A DNA stretch of 64,000 nucleotides from Betaproteobacteria bacterium. Its GTDB lineage: Bacteria > Pseudomonadota > Gammaproteobacteria > Burkholderiales > Burkholderiaceae_C. The position numbers and the translations under genes are program-made. The DNA is taken from assembly GCA_016716535.1 (NCBI GenBank), contig JADJWD010000006.1, forward strand, positions 62,001 to 126,000, given 5' to 3'. The notes beneath the pieces are model-generated. The model was given only the letters and a program-made list of their open reading frames with translations, did not search any database and was not told the origin of the DNA. Shown here one piece after another: positions 1 through 7,989 of this stretch; within the stretch, counting starts at the first letter, position 1; each line of letters opens with the position of its first letter.

Positions 1-926
1 GCGCAGCGGCGGCAGGCGCAGGCGGATGACGTTCAGGCGGTGGTACAGGTCCTCGCGAAAGGCGCCGTGGCGCACACGCTCCTCGAGGTTCTGGTGCGTC
101 GCGGCGATGACGCGCACGTTGGACTTGATCGGCTGGTGCCCGCCGACGCGGTAGAACTGCCCGTCGCTCAACACGCGCAACAGGCGCGTCTGCAAGTCGA
201 ACGGCATGTCGCCGATCTCGTCGAGAAAGAGCGTGCCGCCGTCGGCCTGCTCGAAGCGCCCGCGGCGCGTGGCCTGTGCGCCGGTGAACGCGCCGCGCTC
301 GTGGCCGAAGAGTTCGCTTTCGAGCAGGTCCTTCGGGATCGCCGCGGTGTTGATGGCGACGAACGGCCCGCCGCTGCGCGGCGAGTGCTTGTGCAGCGCG
401 CGCGCCACCAGTTCCTTGCCGGTGCCGCTCTCGCCGGTGACGAGCACCGTGACGTGGCTTTGCGACAGCCGGCCGATGGCCCGAAAGACGTCCTGCATCG
501 CGCTCGCCTGGCCGAGCATCTCGGGCATCTCGGCGGCACGGGCCTCGCCTTCGTCCTCGCGCAGACTCTCGTCGACGGCGCGGCGGATCAGCTCGACGGC
601 GGTGGTGATGTCGAAGGGCTTCGGCAGGTACTCGAAGGCGCCGCCCTGGAACGACGCGACGGCGCTGTCGAGGTCGGAGAACGCCGTCATGATGATCACC
701 GGCAGCCCGGGCTGGCGCCGCTTCACCTCGGCCAGCAGGTCGATGCCGCTGCCCCGGGCATGCGGATGTCGCTGACCAGCACCTGCGGCGCCTCGCCGGC
801 GTCGAGCGCGGCGAGCACGTCGCGCGCGCTGCCGAAGCTCTTCACCGCGAGCTGCTCGCGCGCCAGCGCCTTCTCGAGCACGAAGCGGATGGACTGATCG
901 TCGTCCACGACCCAGATGGGTTTCAT
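1..926 (-). CDS. ntrC: NtrC (NR-I) nitrogen response regulator, 3' end outside the window, apparent frameshift
   Basis: Sigma-54-dependent activator that is phosphorylated by NtrB under nitrogen limitation and switches on glnA and other genes. The start at 926 gives MKPIWVVDDDQSIRF, a typical NtrC receiver N-terminus, with the phospho-acceptor Asp in VLVSDIRMPG. The frame then breaks at about 752-758, where one G appears to be missing from a GGGG run on the coding strand; restoring it gives the expected GSGIDLLA-type continuation. Beyond the break the AAA+ domain is readable to the window edge: Walker A GESGTGKE, the sigma-54 contact loop GAFTGA, and a DEIGDMP Walker B. The C-terminal Fis-type HTH lies outside. 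The gene starts 37 bases after ntrB, so they are probably co-transcribed. A homopolymer sequencing error is the simplest explanation of the break. Confidence 0.93.
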
Positions 927-963
927 GCGCGGCTCCCTTGCATCCGGTCGGCCCGAGTTGCCA

Positions 964-2073
964 TCACGGCAGCGGAATCACGAGCTTGAAGACGGTACGG
1001 CCCGGCGCGCTCTCGCATTCGATGATCCCCTGATGTTGTTGCACGAAGGTCTGGGCCAGCGTGAGGCCGAGCCCCGAGCCGCCTTCGCGCCCCGAGACGA
1101 GGGGCTGGAAGATGCGCTCGCGGATCGCCTCGGGCACGCCGGGCCCGTTGTCTTCGACATGCAATTCCAGTGCCAGACGAAAGCGTTGGCGGCCGACGGT
1201 GGCCTGGCGCGCGACGCGCGTGCGCAGCACGATGCGCGCGTCGCCGGCGGCGATGCGCGCGGCCAGCGCCTGCGCGGCGTTGTGGACGATGTTCAACACC
1301 GCCTGGATCAGCTGTTCGCGGTCGCCGCGGAACTCGGGGATCGAGACGTCGTAGTCGCGCTGCACGGCGAGGCCGCGCGGGAACTCGGCCAGCACCAGCG
1401 AGCGCACGCGCTCGCAGACCTCGTGGATGTTGACGTCGCCGACCACCAGCGCGCGGCGGTGCGGCGCGAGCAGCCGGTCGACGAGCGCCTGCAGCCGGTC
1501 GGCCTCGTGCACGATGACGCGCGTGTACTCGCGCAGCTCTTTCTTGCCCTCGATTTCCAGCTCGAGCAGCTGCGCCGCGCCGCGGATGCCGCCCAGCGGG
1601 TTGCGGATCTCGTGCGCGAGGTTGCGCACCAGCTCCTTGTGCGCGGCGACCAGCTCCTGCACGCGCTCCTCGCGGTCCTGGCGCGTCTGCTGCTCGATCT
1701 CGATCATCTCGAGCAGCACCGCGTCGCCATGGCCGCCGCCGAGATCGATCTGGCTCAGGATGACGTGCACCGGCAGCTCGTTCTGGCCGTGCTGCACGTG
1801 CCGGCGCAACAGCGCATCGAAGCGGCTGGTGGAGACGAGGTTGGCGGCGACGCGCTTGGCGTGCTCGGCCAGCGGCGCCGCGTCGGCCAGCCACTCGAAG
1901 GCGTTGGAGCGCTGCAGCGCACGGCGCGACAGGCCGATGACGTTCTCGAGCGCCGAGTTGGCAAAGACACAGCGGCCGTCGGCGCGCAGCACGGCGACCA
2001 TCGTCGCCAGTTGATCGAAGGCGTCGAAGCCGGGCAGGCTGTCGCCGTGGGGTGCGGCGGCTGGCGCGTTCAC
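964..2073 (-). CDS. ntrB: NtrB (NR-II) nitrogen sensor histidine kinase/phosphatase
   Basis: Cytosolic kinase that controls NtrC phosphorylation in response to the PII protein. From a GTG start at 2073 the product is about 369 residues, the usual NtrB length; further upstream the frame is only the shadow of the DUF4124 gene. An N-terminal PAS domain (about residues 15-110, with DGRCVFANSALENVIGLS) is followed by the H-box NLAHEIRNPLGGIRG, the N-box LNIVHNAAQAL, and the ATP-lid motifs EDNGPGVP and GGSGLGL. No membrane segment is visible, as expected for NtrB. It lies between DUF4124 and ntrC, in the glnA-ntrBC order common in proteobacteria. The GTG start is inferred from length and domain boundary; the ribosome-binding site is poor. 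Confidence 0.93.
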   Translation of the reverse strand: MNAPAAAPHGDSLPGFDAFDQLATMVAVLRADGRCVFANSALENVIGLSRRALQRSNAFEWLADAAPLAEHAKRVAANLVSTSRFDALLRRHVQHGQNELPVHVILSQIDLGGGHGDAVLLEMIEIEQQTRQDREERVQELVAAHKELVRNLAHEIRNPLGGIRGAAQLLELEIEGKKELREYTRVIVHEADRLQALVDRLLAPHRRALVVGDVNIHEVCERVRSLVLAEFPRGLAVQRDYDVSIPEFRGDREQLIQAVLNIVHNAAQALAARIAAGDARIVLRTRVARQATVGRQRFRLALELHVEDNGPGVPEAIRERIFQPLVSGREGGSGLGLTLAQTFVQQHQGIIECESAPGRTVFKLVIPLP

Positions 2074-2125
2074 CGCGGCCCCCCGCGGAGCGCGGCGCGG
2101 CAGCGCGCGCCGGGACGCAGGCCCG

Positions 2126-2680
2126 CTAGTGCCCCGGCGAAGCCGGCGGCAGCTTCGACAGCTCGCGCCGGATCGCGGCGAGATCCGCTTCCTTGCGTTG
2201 GATCGCGGCGCGCATCTGCGCCACGCGCTCCAGGTAGCGCGCGTAGTTGCGCTCGTCGCCCCGGCGCTCGGGCTCGCCGTTGTTGAACTCGCGCTGCATT
2301 TCGGCCAGCCGCGCTTCTTCGCGCCGCAGCTCTTCGGTGAGGATGCGCCGCGCGTCGCTGTCGCGGGCCCGCTGCTGGGCCGGGTCGACGCGGCCCTCGC
2401 CGTTGCGCGCCGCCGAAGCAGGTGCCGAGGCCGCCGCCGCCGGCCGCGGCCGCACCGCCTGCACGATGGTGATCGGCGCGCCCTCGATCGTGCGGCAGCC
2501 CTTGTCCTTGGCTTCCTGCGCCGACATCTGGTCGGTGTAGAGCACCGGCGGTCCCGGGCAGCGGTAGACGGTGCCTTGCTGCGCCTGCGCCGACAGCGGC
2601 GCAGCCAGGCCGGCCGCGCACACCACGGTGAAGGTGGCGGCGCGGGCCGCGGCAGCAACGATCGTCGGCCGACGTGTCAT
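2126..2680 (-). CDS. DUF4124 domain secreted protein
   Basis: A 184-residue protein with a signal peptide (positively charged N-terminus, hydrophobic stretch, cleavage near SAQAQ at residues 30-34) followed by a DUF4124-like segment with GTVYRCPG and VLYTD, two cysteines about 25 residues apart (CPG and GCRT), and a charged, probably coiled-coil C-terminal half rich in Arg/Glu. DUF4124 proteins are periplasmic or envelope proteins of unknown function. In Burkholderiales a copy between glnA and ntrB is common, so position supports the call. It is separated from glnA by a terminator and from ntrB by 52 bases. No biochemical role can be assigned. Confidence 0.82.
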   Translation of the reverse strand: MTRRPTIVAAAARAATFTVVCAAGLAAPLSAQAQQGTVYRCPGPPVLYTDQMSAQEAKDKGCRTIEGAPITIVQAVRPRPAAAASAPASAARNGEGRVDPAQQRARDSDARRILTEELRREEARLAEMQREFNNGEPERRGDERNYARYLERVAQMRAAIQRKEADLAAIRRELSKLPPASPGH

Positions 2681-2752
2681 GCACTGTCCTTGCGCTAAGG
2701 GCGGGCTTGCGATGCGGCATTCTCGCTCAGGCTCGATGGGCGTGCGGGTATG

Positions 2753-2777
2753 AAAAAGGGGCGGTTGCCCGCCCCTT
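2753..2777 (-). terminator. Rho-independent terminator of glnA
   Basis: Read on the minus strand, a 9-bp stem AAGGGGCGG/CCGCCCCTT with a four-base loop runs directly into a T-run (TTTTT at 2757-2753). It starts about 20 bases after the glnA stop codon and ends before DUF4124 begins, so glnA is probably mainly monocistronic with ntrBC reached by read-through or their own promoter. Confidence 0.85.
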
Positions 2778-2798
2778 GTCTGTGCTGAGCGGCAGTGC

Positions 2799-4214
2799 TT
2801 ACAGCGAGTAGTACATGTCGAACTCGAGCGGGTGCGTCGTCATGCGGAAGCGCGTCACTTCGCTCATCTTCAGCTCGATGTAGGCGTCGAGATAGGAGTC
2901 GGTGAAGACGCCGCCCTTCGTGAGGAAGGCACGATCGCGGTCCAGGTAGTCCAGCGCCTGGTCGAGGCTGTGGCAGACGGTGGGGATCTGCGCGTCCTCT
3001 TCGGGCGGCAGGTGGTACAGGTCCTTCGTCGCCGCCTCGCCCGGGTGGATCTTGTTCTCCACGCCGTCCAGGCCCGCCATCAGCAACGCCGTGAAGCCGA
3101 GGTACGGGTTCATCAGCGGATCGGGGAAACGCGCCTCGATGCGGCGGCCCTTAGGGTTGGCCACGTACGGGATGCGGATCGACGCCGAACGGTTGCGCGC
3201 CGAGTACGCCAGCTTCACCGGCGCCTCGAAGCCGGGCACCAGCCGCTTGTAGCTGTTGGTGCCGGGGTTCGTGATCGCGTTCAGCGCACGCGCGTGCTTG
3301 ATGATGCCGCCGATGTAGTACAGCGCGAACTCGCTCAAGCCCGCGTAGCCGTCGCCGGCGAAGAGGTTCTTGCCGTCCTTCCAGATCGACTGGTGCACGT
3401 GCATGCCGCTGCCGTTGTCGCCGACGATGGGCTTGGGCATGAAGGTGGCCGTCTTGCCGTAGGCATGCGCGACGTTGTGGATGATGTACTTCTGCAGCTG
3501 CAGCCAGTCGGCGCGCTGCACCAGCGTGCTGAACTTGGTGCCGATCTCGTTCTGGCCGGGCGCGGCGACCTCGTGGTGGTGCACCTCGACCGGGATGCCC
3601 ATCTGCTCGAGCAGCAGGCACATCTCGCTGCGCATGTCCTGGAAGCTGTCGACCGGCGGCACCGGGAAGTAGCCACCCTTCACCGACGGGCGATGGCCCA
3701 TGTTGCCGCCTTCGAAGTCGCGGCCGGTGCTCCACGGCGCTTCTTCGCTGCCGACCTTGACGAAGCAGCCCGACATCTCGACGTTCCACTGCACCTGGTC
3801 GAAGATGAAGAACTCGGGCTCGGGGCCGAAGAAGGCCGAGTCGCCGATGCCGCTGCTCTTCAGGTACGCCTCGGCGCGCTTGGCCAGGCTGCGCGGGTCG
3901 CGCTCGTACGGCTTGCCGTCGCCGGGCTCGAGCACGTCGCAGGTCAGCAGCAGCGTCGGCTCTTCGAAGAACGGGTCGATGTTCGCGGTGTTCGGGTCGG
4001 GCATCAGCAGCATGTCCGACGCCTCGATGCCCTTCCAGCCGGCGATCGAGCTGCCGTCGAAGGCGTGGCCCGAGGTGAACTTGTCGTCGTCGAAGTGCGA
4101 CACGGGCACCGTGACGTGCTGCTCCTTGCCGCGGGTGTCGGTGAAGCGGAAGTCGACGAACTTGACTTCGTTCTCCTTCACCATCTTCATCACGTCGGCA
4201 ACGGTCTTTGCCAT
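2799..4214 (-). CDS. glnA: Glutamine synthetase type I
   Basis: Catalyses ATP-dependent condensation of glutamate and ammonia to glutamine, the entry point of nitrogen assimilation, as a cytosolic dodecamer. The 471 residues match the GSI-beta length. Visible signatures are FDGSSIAGW (N-terminal beta-grasp region), the metal/substrate segment PEPEFFIFD, the ATP-binding region GSGMHVHQSIW, and near residue 400 the adenylylation site DLYHLPPEE, so activity is probably tuned by GlnE. The gene has its own terminator downstream and a 233-base leader containing a sigma-54-type promoter, consistent with NtrC control by the ntrBC genes next door. The start MAKTVADVMKM has an upstream GGAGA ribosome-binding site. 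Confidence 0.98.
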   Translation of the reverse strand: MAKTVADVMKMVKENEVKFVDFRFTDTRGKEQHVTVPVSHFDDDKFTSGHAFDGSSIAGWKGIEASDMLLMPDPNTANIDPFFEEPTLLLTCDVLEPGDGKPYERDPRSLAKRAEAYLKSSGIGDSAFFGPEPEFFIFDQVQWNVEMSGCFVKVGSEEAPWSTGRDFEGGNMGHRPSVKGGYFPVPPVDSFQDMRSEMCLLLEQMGIPVEVHHHEVAAPGQNEIGTKFSTLVQRADWLQLQKYIIHNVAHAYGKTATFMPKPIVGDNGSGMHVHQSIWKDGKNLFAGDGYAGLSEFALYYIGGIIKHARALNAITNPGTNSYKRLVPGFEAPVKLAYSARNRSASIRIPYVANPKGRRIEARFPDPLMNPYLGFTALLMAGLDGVENKIHPGEAATKDLYHLPPEEDAQIPTVCHSLDQALDYLDRDRAFLTKGGVFTDSYLDAYIELKMSEVTRFRMTTHPLEFDMYYSL

Positions 4215-4328
4215 TCAGACTCTCCTAGCGGGGCGTAAAGCGGTTGTTGGGGATTGGTGGTGACTGCGTGGGGACCCGGGCGTGCACTCGTCGCTTTCGC
4301 CCGCGCCCCACAAAGGCGCAAGGGATTT

Positions 4329-4344
4329 AGCAGGAAGCGTGCCG
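4329..4344 (-). promoter_or_regulatory. Candidate sigma-54 (-24/-12) promoter for glnA
   Basis: On the minus strand the sequence CGGCACGCTTCCTGCT has the diagnostic GG (4343-4342), ten intervening bases and GC (4331-4330), close to the TGGCAC-N5-TTGC consensus. It sits about 115 bases upstream of the glnA start codon and about 100 bases downstream of an inverted repeat at 4439-4459. Match to the consensus is seen directly; use by NtrC is inferred from the gene context. Confidence 0.6.
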
Positions 4345-4438
4345 CGCACCGCTGCTGGCAACCCACGACGGGCCGGAAGAGCTGCCGGCCGCCTTCGCAC
4401 CAGAACGATGCCGAGTTGGCGGCCGACGATGATTCAAC

Positions 4439-4459
4439 TTGGTGCAATCATCGCACCAA
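4439..4459. repeat. Perfect inverted repeat TTGGTGC-N7-GCACCAA upstream of glnA
   Basis: Two perfect 7-base arms (4439-4445 and 4453-4459) flank seven bases. The arms contain the GCACCA/TGGTGC half-site typical of NtrC boxes, but in the outward order compared with the classical GCACC-N5-GGTGC arrangement. A further GCACCA half-site lies at 4397-4402. The repeat overlaps the last codons of the CinA-like gene. It could be an NtrC enhancer variant or simply a hairpin at the gene end; there is no T-run. Confidence 0.4.
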
Positions 4460-5239
4460 CTCGGGGCCGAGGCGGGCGCCCAGCGCCAGCAACCCCGCCT
4501 TCAGCGCCTCGAAGGCCGGCGCCGGGTCGCCGCGGCCCTTGACGCCGAGCTCGATGTGGCGGCCGTGCCGCGGGTGGTCGACGCTCGGCAGGCTGAAAAC
4601 CTTGAAGCCGGCGAAGCGCGCCTCGATCGACTCCATCAGCGGCGTCAGCGTCGCCTCCATCGAGCCGAAGACGACGACCGAGCGCTCGTGCTGCCGGTCG
4701 GCACCGTGCAGATGCGCGTAGTGCGTGTCGAGCACCCACTCGATCATCGGCCAGGCCATCACCGGGAAGCCCGGCACGAAGTGCACGTCGCCGACGCTGA
4801 AGCCGGCGATCTTGTTGTACGGGTTCGGGATCAGCGCCGCGCCCTCGGGGAACACGCCCATGTTCAGACGGTGCGCGTTGTCGGGCCGCTCGGGCTCGAA
4901 CGGCACGCCCTGCTCGCGCGCCACGTCGCGCATGCGCTCGAGGATCAGTTCGCGCGCGCCTTCGTGCAGCACGAGCGGCCGGCCGAGCGCCGCAGCTGCC
5001 GCCTGCCGCGTGTGGTCGTCGGGCGTCGCACCGATACCGCCGGTGCACAGCACGAGGTCGCCGCCGGCGAACGCATCGGCGAGCGCCGCGGTCAGGCGCG
5101 CGCGGTCGTCGCCGATGTAGCGCGCCCAGGCGAGCGCGAGGCCGCGCGCGGACAGCAGTTCGATCACCTTCGGCAGGTGCTTGTCGTTGCGCTTGCCGGA
5201 GAGGATCTCGTCGCCGACGACGATGAGGCCGATGTTCAT
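4448..5239 (-). CDS. Competence/damage-inducible protein A-like, MoaB/Mog domain only
   Basis: A 263-residue member of the CinA N-terminal family (COG1058), a MoaB/MogA-type fold that in full CinA is linked to nucleotide or pyridine-nucleotide metabolism. The N-terminus MNIGLIVVGDEILSG and the loop LCTGGIGATPDDHT (about residue 66) are the family signatures. The C-terminal amidase (PncC) domain of full-length CinA is absent, as in many proteobacterial stand-alone proteins. The start overlaps the stop of the upstream EI24 gene by four bases, so the two are translationally coupled. The exact substrate is unknown. Confidence 0.88.
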   Translation of the reverse strand: MNIGLIVVGDEILSGKRNDKHLPKVIELLSARGLALAWARYIGDDRARLTAALADAFAGGDLVLCTGGIGATPDDHTRQAAAAALGRPLVLHEGARELILERMRDVAREQGVPFEPERPDNAHRLNMGVFPEGAALIPNPYNKIAGFSVGDVHFVPGFPVMAWPMIEWVLDTHYAHLHGADRQHERSVVVFGSMEATLTPLMESIEARFAGFKVFSLPSVDHPRHGRHIELGVKGRGDPAPAFEALKAGLLALGARLGPELVR

Positions 5240-6156
5240 GGGTTGGCGTCGCGCGGCGCGGCCGGCGGTGGATCCATAGGCGGATCAATAGCCGGATCGA
5301 CCAGTGCAGCCACGGGCGGCCCGGCGGTCGGCTCAGGAGGCCGTGCCGGCGGCACAGCCGGCGGCGGCGCCGACGCGGCGCGCAGCCGCTCGAGCCGCTG
5401 CAACGCGTAATGCGCGAACCACAGCACCGCGAACGCGAACACCACCGTGTACAGCCACACCGACGCAGCCAGCAGGAACGGCGCCAGCACGAGCGTCGCC
5501 GCGCCCAGGCTCCAAACCAGCGTCGGCAGCGCGCCGAGCACCCCGGTCGCCACGCCCATCGCCAGCAGCGGCCAGCGGTGCACGTGCATCAGGTGCCGGC
5601 GCTCCTCGGCGCTGGCGTGGTCGGCCAGCACGTCGAAGGCGAACACACGATAGGCGAGCCAGCCCCAGACGAGTGGCGGCAGCACCAGCGCCAGCGGCGG
5701 GATCAGCCACAGCGGCAGGCTCGCCGCCAGCGCCAGCAGCGCCGCCAGCGCGCACAGCAGCGACCAGACGATGCTCTGCCACAGCTTCGCGCCATGCAGC
5801 CGCACGAGCCCCGGGAAGCGCCACCGCGCGACGAGGTGCACCGCCACCGGCGTGATGACCCAGCCGACCAGCACCAGCGTGCCGACGACGACGATCGGCA
5901 ACGCGAGCGACACGACGACGATCGGCGCGAGCATCGCGCGCAGGCTGTTGGCGCCCACCGAGTCGAGCCACTGTAGCGCCGCGTTCGAGAGGTCGAAGCG
6001 GGTCAGCGTCGTGCGCACGCCGTCGACCGCCGGCTCCCAGCCGAGCCACGCCGCGCCGACGATCAGCCCGCCCATCGTCAAGAGCGGAAACAGCGTCCAC
6101 ATCAACACCCGCGGGTGCGCGAGGTGGACGAAGGCGCGCCAGAAGGCGTCGATCAT
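5236..6156 (-). CDS. EI24 domain-containing integral membrane protein
   Basis: A 306-residue polytopic membrane protein starting MIDAFWRAFVHLAHPRVL; about five to six hydrophobic segments are visible (around residues 20-40, 75-105, 140-190, 205-255) and the tail from about 260 is Pro/Ala-rich. Content and length fit the EI24/CysZ-like family found widely in Burkholderiales; some members (CysZ) take part in sulfate uptake, but no signature proves that here. It overlaps by four bases both the hydroxylase gene upstream (6153) and the CinA-like gene downstream (5239), so these form one translational unit. The longer open frame to 6849 is a shadow of the hydroxylase. Confidence 0.85.
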   Translation of the reverse strand: MIDAFWRAFVHLAHPRVLMWTLFPLLTMGGLIVGAAWLGWEPAVDGVRTTLTRFDLSNAALQWLDSVGANSLRAMLAPIVVVSLALPIVVVGTLVLVGWVITPVAVHLVARWRFPGLVRLHGAKLWQSIVWSLLCALAALLALAASLPLWLIPPLALVLPPLVWGWLAYRVFAFDVLADHASAEERRHLMHVHRWPLLAMGVATGVLGALPTLVWSLGAATLVLAPFLLAASVWLYTVVFAFAVLWFAHYALQRLERLRAASAPPPAVPPARPPEPTAGPPVAALVDPAIDPPMDPPPAAPRDANP

Positions 6157-7148
6157 CGTTGCCGCGCCTTTGCGAGGCCCGCCGGGCGGGCCAGGCGTAC
6201 CAGGCGCACGAGCCCCAGCCACTGCTGCGCCCAGAAGCCTTGGCCGTAGTCGCGGCCGCCGTACTCGGGCAACTGGTCGCGGATGCCAGTGGGCCCCGGC
6301 GCGTCGTGCCAGCGCGCGGTGCCGAACAGCGCGTCCCACAACGGGAACAGCACCGCGAAGTTGTGGCCGCCCAGGCTGCCCGGCGCGCCCGACTCGTGTC
6401 CGATGCCGATGCCGTGGTGCACGCGGTGAAAACGCGGGCTGACGAGCAGCCGCTCGCCGATGCGGCCGAACGACAGCCGCACGTTCGCGTGCGAGAAGGT
6501 CTCGACGAGCTGCGTCAGCGCGACGACGGCGACGAACTGTGCCGGCGCGATGCCCACGAGCAGCGCGACGATGACGAAGACGCTGTCGCGCAGCACGTCG
6601 TCGAGCAGGTGGTTGCGGTTGTCGCTCCACATCGTCATCTGCCGCTGGCTGTGGTGCACGGCGTGCAGCTGCCACCACCACTCGAAGCGGTGCTGGCCGC
6701 GGTGCAGCGCGTAGTCGACGAAATCGAAGAGCACGAGGTAGAGCACGAAGGTCACGAGCGCGATGTCGGTGACACCGGGCACGAGGCCGTCGAGCGACCA
6801 GGTCGGCGCCCAGCCGGCGACACGCAGCGCGCCGATCGCCATGTCCCACAGCGGATCGAGCGTGAAAAACAGCGCCAGCCGGAACAGCCCCAGCCGGTGC
6901 AGCAGCGTGTAGGCGATATCCACGCGCACCGCGGCGCGGTCGGTCACCGGCTCGGCCGGACGGCTGCGCTCGAGCGCACGCATGAGCGTCAGCATCACCA
7001 CGATCTGCGCGAGGCCGACGAGCAGCCAGCCGGTGGCGCGGTAGCCCTGCTCGAGGATGCCCGCGAGCCCCAGCGCAAACATCGCCGGCTGCACGACGGC
7101 CTCGAAGAGCGCCTGCTGCGCGGTGTCGAACCAGTCGATCGGGTTCAT
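6153..7148 (-). CDS. Sterol desaturase / fatty acid hydroxylase family protein
   Basis: Membrane di-iron oxygenase of 331 residues. The histidine boxes that bind the two iron atoms are all present: HRGQH (about residue 149), HAVHHS (about 162) and HRVHH (about 243), set between hydrophobic segments (about 35-60, 85-110, 125-145, 188-215). Family members hydroxylate or desaturate lipids or carotenoids; the substrate here cannot be read from sequence. It overlaps the EI24 gene by four bases and lies 40 bases downstream of the deacetylase gene, in a minus-strand run that may be an envelope/lipid operon. Confidence 0.9.
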   Translation of the reverse strand: MNPIDWFDTAQQALFEAVVQPAMFALGLAGILEQGYRATGWLLVGLAQIVVMLTLMRALERSRPAEPVTDRAAVRVDIAYTLLHRLGLFRLALFFTLDPLWDMAIGALRVAGWAPTWSLDGLVPGVTDIALVTFVLYLVLFDFVDYALHRGQHRFEWWWQLHAVHHSQRQMTMWSDNRNHLLDDVLRDSVFVIVALLVGIAPAQFVAVVALTQLVETFSHANVRLSFGRIGERLLVSPRFHRVHHGIGIGHESGAPGSLGGHNFAVLFPLWDALFGTARWHDAPGPTGIRDQLPEYGGRDYGQGFWAQQWLGLVRLVRLARPAGLAKARQR

Positions 7149-7188
7149 CGCGTTCTCCGTGTTCTTTGCGTTCTTGGAGATCGCACTT

Positions 7189-7989
7189 TCACTTCGCAGT
7201 CTGCGCCGCGCTCGCGTACTGCGGATGTTCGCGCAGCGTCGCGAAGCACAAGCCGCGCTGCTTCAAGCCGACGATCAGCGGCTCGAGCACGGCCGGCGCC
7301 CAGGCATCCTTGCGCGCCCAGATGCCCAGGTGCGCGAGCAGCACGTCGCCGGCGCGGATGTCGCGCAGCGCCTGCTTCAAGAGCACCTCGTTCGGATAAC
7401 GATCGCTGGGCAGCTCGTCGCCGAGAAAGCCCGCGGCCGACCAGCCGACGTGCGTCCAGCCGCAAGCCGCGGCCGCGTCGAGCAGCGCTTGCGAGGTCTT
7501 GCCGCCCGGCGCGCGGAAGATCGCGCCCATGCGCTGGCCGGTCATCGCTTCGAAGCGGCGGGCCGGGCGCTCGATCTCGCGGCAGTAGGCGGCCGCGTCG
7601 AGGACGCGCGGCTTCGATGCCGCCGGCCCGGCCGTCGGCCGCATGCGGAAGACAACCGTGCGGCCGTCGGCCGCGCGTTCGTCGCCGCGCCACACGTCGT
7701 GGTCCCAGGTGTGTGAGCCGAAGGCGTGGCCTTCAGCCGCGCGCGCTTTCCACCAGGCGGCCCATTGCTCGTCGAGGCTCGTGCCGCCGGTCAGCGTGCG
7801 CTCGTTGGCGAGGAAGAACGTCGCTTTCACACCGTGCCGGTTCAGCACGTCGGCAATCAACGGCGCGACGCCCATGTGGCCGGTGTCGAAGGTGAGATAG
7901 ACGGGTCGGGAGCAGGGTCCTGCTCCCAATCCCGCCAGCGGGAGAGCGAGCAAGCCGAACGCCAGCAACCGTCTACTGCCGCGGCGCAT
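7189..7989 (-). CDS. Polysaccharide deacetylase family protein (secreted)
   Basis: NodB-homology carbohydrate esterase of about 266 residues with an N-terminal signal peptide from the start MRRGSRRLLAFGLLALPL. Motif 1 reads LTFDTGHMG: the usual second Asp of TFDDG, a metal ligand, is Thr. Motif 2 is SHTWDHD, giving the two metal-binding histidines, and motif 3 is FRAPGGK. The C-terminal LLAHLGIW fits the fifth motif. The start at 7989 is preferred over an ATG at 8010 because it begins the signal peptide; it overlaps the YVTN gene by 17 bases. The substrate (peptidoglycan, exopolysaccharide or other) is not known. Confidence 0.88.
   Translation of the reverse strand: MRRGSRRLLAFGLLALPLAGLGAGPCSRPVYLTFDTGHMGVAPLIADVLNRHGVKATFFLANERTLTGGTSLDEQWAAWWKARAAEGHAFGSHTWDHDVWRGDERAADGRTVVFRMRPTAGPAASKPRVLDAAAYCREIERPARRFEAMTGQRMGAIFRAPGGKTSQALLDAAAACGWTHVGWSAAGFLGDELPSDRYPNEVLLKQALRDIRAGDVLLAHLGIWARKDAWAPAVLEPLIVGLKQRGLCFATLREHPQYASAAQTAK

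Noticed and set aside
4439..4459. Terminator for the CinA-like gene
   Set aside because: The stem has only seven pairs with a seven-base loop and no following T-run.
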